The notes: generated by a model from the letters alone, not told the origin. DNA of 64,000 bases from an uncultured Aquimarina sp. (GCF_947495315.1 NZ_CANLYD010000014.1:117260-181259); one strand, 5' to 3'; counted from the first letter of the stretch, positions 42,784 through 52,190 are shown. Made by a program: numbers and translations.

Positions 42784-44715
42784 TTAGTTAGTACCTAGCC
42801 CAAAAATATATGTGAAATCTGGAGTTGTATCAACGTCGTAATTCATTAAAATGGTATTTCCTTTTCTAACAGCAATATTATCTTTACCATCACCATTCCA
42901 ATCTCCTACTAAATATTCATCTTCACTATTGCCAAGTCCATAAAAATAACTTTGATCTGCCGTTCCGTCCATATTGTAATCTATAATAATTTGATTTTCT
43001 CGTCTCACAGCAATATCTTCCGTATTATCTCCATTAAAATCACCTATTAGATATTGGTCTTCTTGATTGCCATTACCATAAGACACGGTTTGATATATGT
43101 TTGGGTTATCAAAATTCAAATTCATTGTGATATACTGGTTTTTTCTAATACCAATATTGTCCCTACCGTCTTTGTTCCAATCTCCTGATAGATATTCATC
43201 CTCACTATCTCCAGATCCGAAATAAAAGATTTTATCTGCCACTCCATCAAAGTTATAATCCATACTAATACCATTACTTCGTCTCACGGCAATATTATCT
43301 CTACCATCACCATCCCAATCTCCTACTAAATAGTCATCTTGGTTACCTAGTCCAAAGAAAAAAGAGAAATCAGAAATTCCATCATAATTATAATCCATAA
43401 TAATCTGATTACTTCGTCTCACAGCTATATTATCTCTACCGTCACCATCCCAATCTCCTACTAAATATTCGTCTTCGTAGGCCAAGTCATATTCATTTTG
43501 ATTTACTTGAAATTGTACAGTTCCCGTATTGTATAAATGACCATATCCTCCGGTAGCGTCACAATATTCCACAACGGATTCTCCTAATATATCATCTTTA
43601 TCTGTTACCGTTTTTTTAATTTCAAAACTTTGAGTCGTGTTATCATCAAACTTAGAAGTAAAACCTGATTTGATTTCAACGGGATCTCCAGGATCTTCCT
43701 CGACCCAAGAATATAGCATTGCATCTCCATAAATGGTTTTATCCCAGTTTACAATTTCTACATCCAAATTCAACCATTTGGTGGTTTTCATATCTTTTTC
43801 TCGAGTATAGAAGTTTTTAGATATTTGTGAAATAGCACCATTCGCTTGTCCAAAAAATACGGTAAGTTTCAACTCTAATCCACCATCGAACCAACCATCT
43901 TTAGCATTATTAAAAGCTGTTTTATTATTAAATTTTACACGTTTAATTTTATCTTTTCCAGCTCTTCTATCTCGATCACAACCAGAAGATTTTTCATGAG
44001 AACCAATCTTAATAGGAAAATTAATACATTCTGAAAGTTTTTCTTTTAGGAAGAAATTTGTGTTCGAATATTTATAATAAGGAACAGATGATTCTTTGGA
44101 ACAAAAGATCTTATTTTCAATTTCAGATTGCGCTATAACCTTTACCCTTTCATTCTCATTTAATACTACTACCAATTCTGTTGGTTGTTGAGTTTTGCTT
44201 AAAGTTATTTCATTTCCATATTGATCATAAGCAAGAATATGATCTTCTGATCCGTTTGATGAAATAAAAGCTACAATAGGTACTTCCTTTTCAGTATCCC
44301 AGTCTTTTGAATTTATCTCACCAAGATCAGGAATCTTTATTTGCAACAAAGGATAATGATTTCCTATATAAGTAATAAGATTTTCAAAAGAAATTTGGTT
44401 TTGGGATGAAATAGCTAATAAATGATTTCCAAAGGATAAAGATTCTTCTTTAATCTTTAATTGTTTTTGTAATGCTTCTATCGCTAATACATTATAATCA
44501 CCATCGAATTGTTTATTAACTTCATTTTTTAAAAATTCTCTTACTTCTTCTTCCTTTAATAAGACAGATAATCTTTTAGTAAGATCTTTTAATAAAGCAT
44601 CTTTTGTGGTATAAATATCTTGTTCTTGTATCTCAGTTTCAACATTATCATCTTGTGAGCAACTGACAGATAATAATATTATCATCATAAATAAAAATGA
44701 GCTTATTTTATTCAT
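42784..44715 (-). CDS. FG-GAP repeat lipoprotein
   Basis: A 643-residue lipoprotein (signal FLFMMIILLSVSCSQDD, lipid Cys about 19). The last 240 residues hold five FG-GAP/VCBS-like repeats of about 47 residues, each with an Asp-rich Ca-binding loop (DWDGDGRDNIAVRRS) and DYNxDG. The middle region is beta-rich. Likely surface exposed. It interrupts the ATPase and methylase genes, has its own terminator and lower GC, and looks like inserted cargo. Confidence 0.8.
   Translation of the reverse strand: MNKISSFLFMMIILLSVSCSQDDNVETEIQEQDIYTTKDALLKDLTKRLSVLLKEEEVREFLKNEVNKQFDGDYNVLAIEALQKQLKIKEESLSFGNHLLAISSQNQISFENLITYIGNHYPLLQIKIPDLGEINSKDWDTEKEVPIVAFISSNGSEDHILAYDQYGNEITLSKTQQPTELVVVLNENERVKVIAQSEIENKIFCSKESSVPYYKYSNTNFFLKEKLSECINFPIKIGSHEKSSGCDRDRRAGKDKIKRVKFNNKTAFNNAKDGWFDGGLELKLTVFFGQANGAISQISKNFYTREKDMKTTKWLNLDVEIVNWDKTIYGDAMLYSWVEEDPGDPVEIKSGFTSKFDDNTTQSFEIKKTVTDKDDILGESVVEYCDATGGYGHLYNTGTVQFQVNQNEYDLAYEDEYLVGDWDGDGRDNIAVRRSNQIIMDYNYDGISDFSFFFGLGNQDDYLVGDWDGDGRDNIAVRRSNGISMDYNFDGVADKIFYFGSGDSEDEYLSGDWNKDGRDNIGIRKNQYITMNLNFDNPNIYQTVSYGNGNQEDQYLIGDFNGDNTEDIAVRRENQIIIDYNMDGTADQSYFYGLGNSEDEYLVGDWNGDGKDNIAVRKGNTILMNYDVDTTPDFTYIFGLGTN
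42790..43480 (-). repeat. Five tandem coding repeats (FG-GAP)
   Basis: Five imperfect tandem copies of about 141 bp encode the Asp-rich repeats; copies keep the plus-strand phrases ccatcccaatctcctac and cgtctcac.gc.atat, showing recent duplication of some copies. Confidence 0.75.
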
Positions 44716-44892
44716 TGTTTTAATTTTCTATTTCTTGTTGTATCTACTTTTATTTTAAGGTGTTATTTTGACTAATTCCCACCGTGTTATGTTTCAAAGC
44801 TTTGATAACATTAATGTGATACAAGACATAAATGTTACCCCCTATGCTAAAAAAAAATCTAAAGTTCAGTAGATATATACGTATCTTATATA

Positions 44893-46116
44893 TTATGATG
44901 CAGATAATAAAAGTTGAAATCGTAAAGCTTTTGATTTCAGAATACTTTTTTCTCTATCACTACTCCTAGAAGTGGTTTCTTTCTCTATAAAACTTTCAAG
45001 TAGTTTCAATCCCACAGTTTTAACCACTGGAACACTTACGGCATTTCCAATCAGTTGATATCGTCTGCTATCACTCAATTCTATTTGTTTACCATCTTGT
45101 ACACCATATTTTGTCCAGTGATCCGGAAAACCCTGTAAGCGTTCACATTCTAATGGAGTAAACTTCCTAACACAATCCAAATTGGTTAACAGATTGTCTC
45201 GATATCCTTGTGCTAGAATTGCATTTGCCTTACCATTAGTACTTGGAACAAATTGCTTCTCACTAAAAGGAGTATAATCTTTTCCTTTGCTCTGATGATT
45301 CTTTCTAATTCTTTTAGCTTTTTTTGTACGCTCAGTTCGTAGTGGCAACCAGTTGTTAAGAAATAAATTATCTTCAGGAACACCAGTAAGACAATTGATA
45401 TTGCCATCTTTTCGGAATTCTACTTTTGATCCTCCTTTTACATTTCTACCGCTTCTAATGGTTAAGATGTAAGGATTGTCCTTTACATAAGAGTCACCTA
45501 CTTTGGTATGTATTGTTGAAGAAATGTTGGCTTTCGAGAGTTTTCTTCGAGCGCAATTTTCAGTCTTTTGACAGCTTTCTCCGATAGGAAATATTTGCGG
45601 CCTGGGTTTGCTTCTAAGTGATCCGACAAGGTAGATACGTTCTCGATTCTGGGGGAGAAACCAGGAAGTATTAAGCAATTGCCATTGGATGTCATATATC
45701 CCAAGGTTGGCAAATGATCTAAGTACGATTTCAAAGTCTTTGCCCTCGTTACTGGAGAAAAGCCCTTTGACATTTTCAAAGATAAACAGACGGGGCATAT
45801 AGAGGTCAAGGATTCTAATTGCTTCAAAAAAGAGTCTGCTTTTGCTTCCTTTGATGCCTTCCCGTTTTCCAGCCATCGAAAGATCCTGGCATGGGGAACC
45901 GAAGGTGATGATATCCGGTTTTGTGATGGTGTGTTTTTTGATGTTTTCGATAGGTCCTGCATATGTAGAATGTTTAAAATTGTACAAGTAATTAGCTATT
46001 GCAAAAGGGTCAATTTCACTGAAGTAATGTTTTTTGAATTTAAATCCGGCCTCTATTAACCCTTTAGGAAAACCTCCTATTCCAGAAAACAGGTCTAACA
46101 ATACTAGCTCTTTCAT
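44893..46116 (-). CDS. DNA (cytosine-5) methyltransferase
   Basis: A 407-residue C5 methylase. Motif I DLFSGIGGFPKGL (8-20), motif IV GSPCQDLS with catalytic Cys76, motif VI FENVKGLFS (Glu114), motif VIII QNRERIYLVG, and motifs IX-X ECERLQGFPDHWT and YQLIGNAVSVPVV are all present. The target recognition domain (about 205-300) is ordinary in length. No restriction gene is next to it, so it probably protects the mobile element. It overlaps the RadC gene by four bases. Confidence 0.93.
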   Translation of the reverse strand: MKELVLLDLFSGIGGFPKGLIEAGFKFKKHYFSEIDPFAIANYLYNFKHSTYAGPIENIKKHTITKPDIITFGSPCQDLSMAGKREGIKGSKSRLFFEAIRILDLYMPRLFIFENVKGLFSSNEGKDFEIVLRSFANLGIYDIQWQLLNTSWFLPQNRERIYLVGSLRSKPRPQIFPIGESCQKTENCARRKLSKANISSTIHTKVGDSYVKDNPYILTIRSGRNVKGGSKVEFRKDGNINCLTGVPEDNLFLNNWLPLRTERTKKAKRIRKNHQSKGKDYTPFSEKQFVPSTNGKANAILAQGYRDNLLTNLDCVRKFTPLECERLQGFPDHWTKYGVQDGKQIELSDSRRYQLIGNAVSVPVVKTVGLKLLESFIEKETTSRSSDREKSILKSKALRFQLLLSAS

Positions 46117-46745
46117 AGTTTCCCTTCTTCGGCAAATGAATAGAAATCACCCTTAGTAAGAATGATATGATCCAAAAGTTGAATATCTAGTAATTCTCCA
46201 GCTCTTTTAATCTTGGTAGTTATTCTGATATCTGAAGTACTGGGTCTCAATGCTCCAGATGGATGATTGTGAGCAATAATGATACTTGTCGCCAAACTTT
46301 TTAGCGCAACGGAAAAGAGAATTCTTAGATCTACAACACTTCCTTTGATACCTCCAACAGAATGTGTATGATACCCTAGTACTTTGTTGCTGTTATCTAA
46401 ATAAAGAACGAAGAATTGTTCTCTTACCTCAATAGTGTTTTTTGTATAAAATTTGGAAACCGTGGTAGCTACATCCCTTGCAGAACCAATTTTTCCTTCA
46501 ACCTTTCTTTTCCTAATAAAAGTGATCTTAACTTCTGCAATAGGAGTGTTTTTAGCAGATCCTGTTAAATTATCTAATCCACTAATGGTATAAGAAGGAA
46601 TTTTTGAAGTTGCTCCAAGTGCATGCTTCTTTGATTTTAATTCTTTGGATGCTCTTTTGATTGCATCTGTCCATTTTTCTCCTTTCTTTCGAATTCGTTT
46701 AGCTCGTTTGCTGATGTGAGCAACAGTATTTTTTCTCTTGATCAT
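46113..46745 (-). CDS. RadC-like JAB domain protein
   Basis: A 210-residue protein. The C-terminal half is a RadC/JAB-type MPN domain with the metal motif HNHPSGALRPSTSDIRITTK and HTHSVGG upstream. The N-terminal 60 residues are very basic. RadC domains are common on mobile elements, often beside methylases, and may aid DNA processing or counter host defence. Its stop overlaps the methylase start (ATGA), so they are one unit. Confidence 0.9.
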   Translation of the reverse strand: MIKRKNTVAHISKRAKRIRKKGEKWTDAIKRASKELKSKKHALGATSKIPSYTISGLDNLTGSAKNTPIAEVKITFIRKRKVEGKIGSARDVATTVSKFYTKNTIEVREQFFVLYLDNSNKVLGYHTHSVGGIKGSVVDLRILFSVALKSLATSIIIAHNHPSGALRPSTSDIRITTKIKRAGELLDIQLLDHIILTKGDFYSFAEEGKL

Positions 46746-47030
46746 TACTTTAGAATATCTGGAGGTAATGATATAGAATCACTAGGAGTTAGTTTCGGGT
46801 TGAGTTCTCATACTACTTAAAAAAGAAAAAGTAGCTTATTAGAACGCTTTTGAATGTTTTAATAAAAAAGTTGAAAATTATATTTCTTCCTATAATATGA
46901 GGAATCTTATATTAGTAAAAAAATCTGGTACGAATGTGCCCAATCGCACAAAAATGGAGGTAAAGAAGTTAAGTTTAATTATTTAAACAGCTAAATTCCC
47001 ATAATTAATCTAAAATATCTTATAAATATT

Positions 47031-47252
47031 ATGAAGAAGGTTTTTACAGAATTAAAGAATTATGAATTATTATCTAGGGAACAATTAAAACACATTGGGG
47101 GTAGCGAATCAATTGCTATGGCTGGTGTATATTCTTGTAAATGTTTTAATAATCCAGGTAGTTGGGTCGGATGGTATGATTCGGATTCTCAAGCTGATAG
47201 TGCTATTTCTACATATTGCGACCATAATGGAGGTTATTGCTTAGCCTATTAG
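47031..47252 (+). CDS. Double-glycine leader peptide
   Basis: A 73-residue precursor with a textbook leader (LLSREQLKHIGG, ending about 24) and a mature part of about 49 residues with four Cys, Gly and aromatic residues (YSCKCFNNPGSWVGWYDSDS). It is followed by a 12-bp-stem terminator. No transport or modification gene nearby. One of four such peptides in the window; it sits on the opposite strand inside the mobile module. Confidence 0.7.
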   Translation: MKKVFTELKNYELLSREQLKHIGGSESIAMAGVYSCKCFNNPGSWVGWYDSDSQADSAISTYCDHNGGYCLAY

Positions 47253-47270
47253 TTTATTATAATTTTTTTG

Positions 47271-47309
47271 CTCTAAGCCTATGGAATAATATATTTAATA
47301 GGCTTAGAG
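47271..47309 (+). terminator. Terminator after the leader peptide gene
   Basis: CTCTAAGCCTAT (47271-47282) pairs perfectly with ATAGGCTTAGAG (47298-47309). Confidence 0.75.
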
Positions 47310-47396
47310 TTTAGTGATATAATCGTAAAAAAAGATAAATAGCTTCCTGTATTATGTTTATACCTGCTTTATATCTCCTTTAAATATTATTTTGCT

Positions 47397-47627
47397 TTAA
47401 GGCTCTCCCAATCGTTCAAACAAAAAACGCACGACTTCAGGTCTCAGAAGTTTGGTGCTTTTTTTATACCCAAACTTTTGCAATTCCTCTAAATAAGTGT
47501 GAATCCAAGAAGAAAAAGTTTTGGTGCATACATTATACAAAGCTGCTAGTTCATATTTATAATAAGCCTTTAGCTTGGTGGGTTGTTCCCCTTCAAAATA
47601 TGTTCCTTTTAACTGTGAAGACTCCAT
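47397..47627 (-). CDS. Small helix-turn-helix protein
   Basis: A 76-residue protein with an HTH of the type YYKYELAALYNVCTKTFSSW, then LRPEVVRFLFERLG. The pattern resembles DUF4248-like and excisionase-like regulators of Bacteroidota mobile elements. The 56-residue protein at 58259 is of the same type. It lies one base from the next gene, in the lysis-like operon. Confidence 0.6.
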   Translation of the reverse strand: MESSQLKGTYFEGEQPTKLKAYYKYELAALYNVCTKTFSSWIHTYLEELQKFGYKKSTKLLRPEVVRFLFERLGEP

Positions 47628-47628
47628 A

Positions 47629-47868
47629 CTACTTTGCTAAATCTTTATTTGTGAAAGAATTAAACCCTTCTTTTCCTTCCCATAGGGATTCCAGAGATTC
47701 TGTATCATCATCTACTTCATAGGTAATCCTTTGTGGGTTTTCTAAAACATATGGAGCTCCAAAGCTATCAATCGCTACTCCATACTCAGATGATATTTTT
47801 TCCAAAGCTTTGATAAAAGCTCTGCATCGTTTTCTTTTATCCTTTTGAAGTTTCATATTCCATTTCAT
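47629..47868 (-). CDS. Unknown small protein of the module
   Basis: A 79-residue protein, basic N terminus (KWNMKLQKDKRKRCRAFIKA) and acidic C terminus, no family recognised. It overlaps the membrane peptide gene upstream by four bases and is one base from the HTH gene, so it is cotranscribed with the lysis-like genes. Confidence 0.55.
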   Translation of the reverse strand: MKWNMKLQKDKRKRCRAFIKALEKISSEYGVAIDSFGAPYVLENPQRITYEVDDDTESLESLWEGKEGFNSFTNKDLAK

Positions 47869-48038
47869 AGTGCGTTGTTGTCTGCATTTAACTCTTCTCC
47901 AAGACAGGTGCCGATAAACCCACCAATTAATATGAAGGGATAGGTTTCCTTCTTGGCGTATTTTTTAGCTACAATAAATCCAAGCATACTCCCTATGAGT
48001 ATCCAACCAGCTTTCTGTGTGTTTTTCGATATTCTCAT
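47865..48038 (-). CDS. Small membrane protein
   Basis: A 57-residue protein from the ATG at 48038, chosen because it overlaps the TGA of the upstream gene (ATGA), a spacing repeated in this operon. Two hydrophobic segments (WILIGSMLGFIVAKKYA, YPFILIGGFIGTCLG). It could be a holin-like or structural membrane peptide. Confidence 0.55.
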   Translation of the reverse strand: MRISKNTQKAGWILIGSMLGFIVAKKYAKKETYPFILIGGFIGTCLGEELNADNNAL

Positions 48039-48721
48039 GAGTTCATTATGTTCTTGTTCTGAGCTTGTCGAACTGATAGTAATAGCAATCCTCCGGCAGC
48101 AGCTATTGATCCCCAAGCTGCTAATTGTAATCGCCTCCTTCTTTCATCTCTAAAATCTACTAACGTTACTGTAAAAGAATTTCCATATCGTTTTCTGTGT
48201 TCATTAGAAAGTTTTAGAAAACGTTCAAAATCATTAGCATTGGCAAATACCAAACACCCTGCAGAAAAATCATCAATCACTTTGGTAGTTCCTTGTTTTC
48301 TGGCTCGGTGGATGTTGATTCCAAATCTTCCTGTATCCTGAAATCCAGATTCGAACCATTTAAAAAGCCCTTTTCGTTCATAATTCCTAATGATATTAAC
48401 AGGAGCTTTTTGTACTAATGCCTGATAGACACCTCGATGTAATCCTAAACTATATGCATCTACATACTGTCCTTTTTTTAGAAAAGCAGTTCCTTGAGAA
48501 TGCATAGGATTGTCTAACCAATATTGCCCGGGATCTGTAGTCGCTTTAAACATATGATATACCCATTTTCCTTTATCATTTGTGTAAAACACATGGATCT
48601 CATCATCAAAACGATTACTATGTATAAAACGACTGCGATACCCAACAATATTAAGTCTATATGGCTGTCTATAAATTTTATATCCTTTGTTTTGTAATAT
48701 CTGTAAACTCTTTACTAACAT
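48035..48721 (-). CDS. L,D-transpeptidase-like protein
   Basis: A 228-residue protein. INIHRARKQGTTKVIDDFSA followed by GCLVF gives the His...Ser-x-Gly-Cys pattern of YkuD-type catalytic sites. There is a C-terminal membrane helix (about 205-220) and no signal peptide. In a virus-like element it could modify or cleave peptidoglycan during entry or exit. Coupled to the downstream membrane peptide gene by ATGA. Confidence 0.65.
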   Translation of the reverse strand: MLVKSLQILQNKGYKIYRQPYRLNIVGYRSRFIHSNRFDDEIHVFYTNDKGKWVYHMFKATTDPGQYWLDNPMHSQGTAFLKKGQYVDAYSLGLHRGVYQALVQKAPVNIIRNYERKGLFKWFESGFQDTGRFGINIHRARKQGTTKVIDDFSAGCLVFANANDFERFLKLSNEHRKRYGNSFTVTLVDFRDERRRRLQLAAWGSIAAAGGLLLLSVRQAQNKNIMNS

Positions 48722-48745
48722 CTACTTTAATGTTACATATTGATG

Positions 48746-49318
48746 CTAATTGTTACCAATGAAATCAGAAACTACCCATATTTGTTTTTTGAGTCTACGT
48801 TTTCTGTAAACACCATCACCTTCTCTGGATCTGTTATCGTTCGTATTTCCTTCTACTGTGACAACCCATGTCGAACCCCACTGATCTATAAATCCGATAT
48901 GCGCAGGACGCTTTAGTGTATGGTACCAAACCATAAATACATCTCCTGTTTGTGGCGTTTGCTTTTCAAACTTTCCCCGATGATAGATACGTTTATCCTT
49001 CAATGCGAAACTTGGAACCCATGCGCTTTGTGGAGCCTTAACTTCTGCATTTTGATAACACCAAGAAACAAACGCAGCGCACCAAGCATATGATGGACCT
49101 AAATCCACACTTGCCAGATACATTTCTACATGGGGACCTCTATTAGCACCACCAAATTCGCGAACTCCTATCTGAGAATCATACAATTCTTTGACACATT
49201 CACGTTTGTGTCGCTCATCATTTTGAATTTCTGTCCGGCTTACAAAGCCCTGGCCAGTAATGCTACTGCAAACAAGAAAGCAAAGAATATAAAAGTGGAT
49301 AATTTTAGCTTTTGCCAT
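48746..49318 (-). CDS. CHAP domain peptidoglycan hydrolase
   Basis: A 190-residue protein with a signal peptide (about 1-22) and a CHAP domain. The catalytic Cys is in YAWCAAFVSWCYQ, the His in RPAHIGFID and a third residue in VEGNTN. It likely cuts peptide bonds in peptidoglycan as an endolysin. Its start lies 79 bases inside the upstream membrane-protein gene in another frame, an overlap usual for compact phage lysis sets. Confidence 0.85.
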   Translation of the reverse strand: MAKAKIIHFYILCFLVCSSITGQGFVSRTEIQNDERHKRECVKELYDSQIGVREFGGANRGPHVEMYLASVDLGPSYAWCAAFVSWCYQNAEVKAPQSAWVPSFALKDKRIYHRGKFEKQTPQTGDVFMVWYHTLKRPAHIGFIDQWGSTWVVTVEGNTNDNRSREGDGVYRKRRLKKQIWVVSDFIGNN

Positions 49319-49632
49319 GGTGTTATGGTATTAAAATCGTTTCTAAAATGATGGTCTAAATAATCTTCTGAGGTAGGCCAGATCAGTTTCATTAGTATGC
49401 GTACAATTCCGTGCAGGATAAAAATTCCAATAATGGCAAACAGATATACCTGAAATACTCCGGCATCATAGGTTCCTGCTGTAGGATCGATCCATCTAAG
49501 GAAAACCGCACTATGGATCCAAAGAATAAGCCCAACTGCTAATGATGATAACTCTCGCCATACCTTGAAATAACTCCAAAGCGGTTGGAACTTATCAAAA
49601 ATTGGTTGTAACCATCGAATTACTTTTTTCAT
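49240..49632 (-). CDS. Three-helix membrane protein, possible holin
   Basis: A 130-residue protein with three membrane segments (about 27-47, 60-85, 108-128) between charged ends. It overlaps the CHAP gene by 79 bases, which suggests a holin-endolysin pair, though no holin family is recognised. Alternatively it is a structural membrane protein. Confidence 0.55.
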   Translation of the reverse strand: MKKVIRWLQPIFDKFQPLWSYFKVWRELSSLAVGLILWIHSAVFLRWIDPTAGTYDAGVFQVYLFAIIGIFILHGIVRILMKLIWPTSEDYLDHHFRNDFNTITPWQKLKLSTFIFFAFLFAVALLARAL

Positions 49633-49677
49633 GTTTTTACTTTTAAATTTTGCATTATGAGTTTTTCAGTTTTACAT

Positions 49678-50667
49678 TTAGATTGAGGATAGGTTTCTGG
49701 TAGGAGCAAAGACAGTTTCTCCAGATTGTGTTAGAATCCTGGTAGTACCATTCTCCATTCCTGTGATGTATCCAACCACAGTATTGGGAGTTAGTTCCGG
49801 AACAATAAAGGATCCATCTATGGCTTTAAGTAATGTTGGTTTAACCGCTATTGCCAGATTCCATTCGTTGTTGATTTGATTATCATTATTGTCGAAAGCA
49901 CCTATGGTACCGAGTCCTGGGATAAACCATACGCCTCGTGCATTTTGTTTGAGTCCCATACGCCTGAACTCTGATCTTATCTTTATCTTCTCAAGTTCCT
50001 TTTGTTTGAAAGCCACACTAAGAAGTGCATTTACTAAAGAAGTGACCCTGATCCCGGCAATCCGTACTCCCTGAAAAAAAGTACTGACTTGTTGATATTG
50101 ATCTACAGAATTTATTTTCTTCAATCCACCAAGTACTCCAAACAGGTTTCTTTTATTAGCTGCTTCTATAATTTCCCTGGAAATAGATGCTGCATCAAAT
50201 CCTGATGCGTTGTTTTTTCCAACTAAACTGGTGAAAATACTTTGTGTAATTGCCGAAGGAAAACCAGCAGCCCTCAATGCTCTTTCTGTTCCTTTACCAA
50301 AAATTCCATCCACACGACCGTTCTTAAAACTTGTTTCTTTAATAATCATAGCAGCTTGTCCGCCTTTAACTAGGAGTGCATTTTGTATCATACTCACCAA
50401 AGCACCTCGAGCACCTCTCTTAACTGGAAAGCTGCCAGAGGCAGCAATTGGCAAGTTTGGTGTTGTTATCGTGCCTTCAGAAGGAATTGTAATTGGATCA
50501 TTTGTAAAACTTCGCCTTGTAGCAGCTTTATTTCTAAAGTGGTTATAAGCAAGGTATCCTAACCCTAATGCTACGCCACCACCAAGTCCTATCATTACGA
50601 TTTGTTTCTGCGATAAGGATTTCTTTTTATTTTTTCTTCTGACCGCAGTTGTTGTATTTCGTCTCAT
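49678..50667 (-). CDS. Membrane-anchored peptidoglycan-binding-like protein
   Basis: A 329-residue protein with a basic N terminus, one membrane helix (about 24-42), and a peptidoglycan-binding-like domain (about 75-145: GALVSMIQNALLVKGG, then GRVDGIFGKGTERALRAAG). The middle (NKRNLFGVLGGLKKINSVDQ, then YQQVSTFFQ) has a helical pattern like a degenerate annexin repeat. The C-terminal 80 residues look like a small beta barrel. A particle protein touching the cell wall is a fair guess. Confidence 0.6.
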   Translation of the reverse strand: MRRNTTTAVRRKNKKKSLSQKQIVMIGLGGGVALGLGYLAYNHFRNKAATRRSFTNDPITIPSEGTITTPNLPIAASGSFPVKRGARGALVSMIQNALLVKGGQAAMIIKETSFKNGRVDGIFGKGTERALRAAGFPSAITQSIFTSLVGKNNASGFDAASISREIIEAANKRNLFGVLGGLKKINSVDQYQQVSTFFQGVRIAGIRVTSLVNALLSVAFKQKELEKIKIRSEFRRMGLKQNARGVWFIPGLGTIGAFDNNDNQINNEWNLAIAVKPTLLKAIDGSFIVPELTPNTVVGYITGMENGTTRILTQSGETVFAPTRNLSSI

Positions 50668-50672
50668 AGGTT

Positions 50673-51098
50673 TTATCTTTTTGAATTAATAATTTCATTA
50701 GCAATAGCAAACTCCTCAGTAGTGAGTTCGCTTTGCAAGTCAGCTGCCAAATTTCTACCTTCCAAATCTCTATAAGCACGCCGAACTTTTCGCATCATTG
50801 TAGCCGTTGGGATTTGCTCTAAGGTTCTGAATAAGGATTCTTCATCTGTTCCCCATCCGAAGGCATTGTCATTTTCAAATGCCATTACCAATCGAATGGC
50901 AAAATTGGCTGGGTTTCCTTCAATCAAAGCTTGTCCTTCCCTTATATCCCTTTTGAATTTTTTTACCAATGCACGAATCCCGAAAAATGCTGCGGCTCCT
51001 AATCCTACGGCTAATAGTATTGAGGTGGTAGTTTTGCCAACACTTATCTTTGGTTTACTCTTTATGGTTCGTATTGCGAGTGCTGCTGGAATTGCCAT
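50673..51098 (-). CDS. Membrane protein with one annexin-like repeat
   Basis: A 141-residue protein: one membrane helix (about 22-45), then a single domain of about 75 residues that matches the annexin repeat in order: FGWGTDEESLFRTLEQIPTA, then RRAYRDLEGRNLAADLQSEL. In annexins G-x-GTD makes the type II Ca2+ site with a downstream acidic residue; here GWGTDEE is intact. It lies five bases from the PG-binding gene. Ca2+ or membrane binding is inferred only. Confidence 0.6.
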   Translation of the reverse strand: MAIPAALAIRTIKSKPKISVGKTTTSILLAVGLGAAAFFGIRALVKKFKRDIREGQALIEGNPANFAIRLVMAFENDNAFGWGTDEESLFRTLEQIPTATMMRKVRRAYRDLEGRNLAADLQSELTTEEFAIANEIINSKR

Positions 51099-51101
51099 GG
51101 A

Positions 51102-51284
51102 TTATCCTTTCTTTATCTTCATTTTTACCAGATTTCGTATAAAGGCGTCATTCAAAAACATATGTTCCATTTTTATAATGCCTTTAGCTCCAAAATTTCT
51201 GTTCATTGTTTCAAAGGCTTTTCGTACCTGATGCGCTTCTGATTTATCTTTTACGGCTATGTTTATGGTGATTGGTGTTTTCAT
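51102..51284 (-). CDS. Small ferredoxin-like protein
   Basis: A 60-residue protein from ATG 51284 (MKTPITINIAVKDKSEAHQV); the frame extends 13 codons upstream without family character. Basic, alpha/beta pattern. It lies three bases from the annexin-like gene, in the same operon. Function unknown. Confidence 0.5.
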   Translation of the reverse strand: MKTPITINIAVKDKSEAHQVRKAFETMNRNFGAKGIIKMEHMFLNDAFIRNLVKMKIKKG

Positions 51285-51362
51285 TTTTCTTGTTTTTTTA
51301 GTTTCAAAGTGACAAAGAATCAAAGTTTAAGAGTTGACTTTGTGACTCTGATGCTTTGTCTC

Positions 51363-52190
51363 CTAGCTGTCGCCTTGCGACTTTTTCTCTTTCAATTGAT
51401 TGAGGTAATAGGCTATTTTCTGGATGATTCCTCCATCATCTTTTATCTGATCTCCTAGCTGGAGCATTAGTTGCAGGACCTGCTCAAACTGTTCCTCAGT
51501 AAAAACTTCATGAAGGTGATTTAAAATTTGAATTAGATATTCTTTATCATCTCCGTTTTCGCTATTCTCAGGTGTCTCATTGAACCCCAACCTCCCCAGT
51601 GTTCCCGCAATTCCTTTCATCTGATTTGGGTACTGTCTGGCTAATCCAGAGATAGCACCAGGAAGTAAGGCTTTTCCTAATTCTACGAATCCTAATTTTT
51701 TGACCAGTGCTTCGATTTCCTGTTGTTTGGTTTCTGCTTCTTTTTTGGACTCAACGAGGTTTTTTTCGAGTTTCTCTATATCTTTTTTGCTTTTTGCAAA
51801 AGACTCTTTGAGTCTTTCAAAATCTCGTTTCTGAAGTTCTTCCTGAAGCATGCTATGCACTTTATGGTGTACTCCGTTTAAGGTTTCTTGACTGTTTTTG
51901 GTCATCTCCTCCAGCTTTTCCTGGAGTTTTCGGTTCTCCATAGAAAGTCGCTGGATAGTTAGTTGATCTTCAACTGCAGGAGTTCCTGATAGTTTTTGAT
52001 GCGCTACAGGAAGCATTTTTACATTTGATTCTGATAAAGGAACTTTTAGCGTGTCTAATCTAGACTGACCTTGCTCCATTTTATATTTTACATAGGCACT
52101 TTCGCTTGAAAAGCCTAGACGATCCATATCTGCATATTGCTCATCATTTAATCGTACTGATCCAGGTTTTCTATTCCTTGCTTCCATCAT
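51363..52190 (-). CDS. Coiled-coil protein of the module
   Basis: A 275-residue protein with a ribbon-helix-helix-like N terminus (KPGSVRLNDEQYADMDRLGF) and a long coiled coil (about 80-175), then a helical C-terminal domain ending in a short heptad region. It might be a DNA-binding or scaffold protein. It overlaps the upstream gene by 20 bases. Confidence 0.6.
   Translation of the reverse strand: MMEARNRKPGSVRLNDEQYADMDRLGFSSESAYVKYKMEQGQSRLDTLKVPLSESNVKMLPVAHQKLSGTPAVEDQLTIQRLSMENRKLQEKLEEMTKNSQETLNGVHHKVHSMLQEELQKRDFERLKESFAKSKKDIEKLEKNLVESKKEAETKQQEIEALVKKLGFVELGKALLPGAISGLARQYPNQMKGIAGTLGRLGFNETPENSENGDDKEYLIQILNHLHEVFTEEQFEQVLQLMLQLGDQIKDDGGIIQKIAYYLNQLKEKKSQGDS

Noticed and set aside
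45213..45962. Extra ORFs inside the cytosine methylase gene
   Set aside because: They are other frames of a methylase whose motifs are complete in one frame.
44893..46116. Restriction-modification system
   Set aside because: Only the methylase is present; the partner is a RadC-like protein, not an endonuclease.
49130..51231. Plus-strand ORFs opposite the lysis and annexin-like genes
   Set aside because: They are antisense shadows of well-supported minus-strand genes with overlapping, coupled starts.
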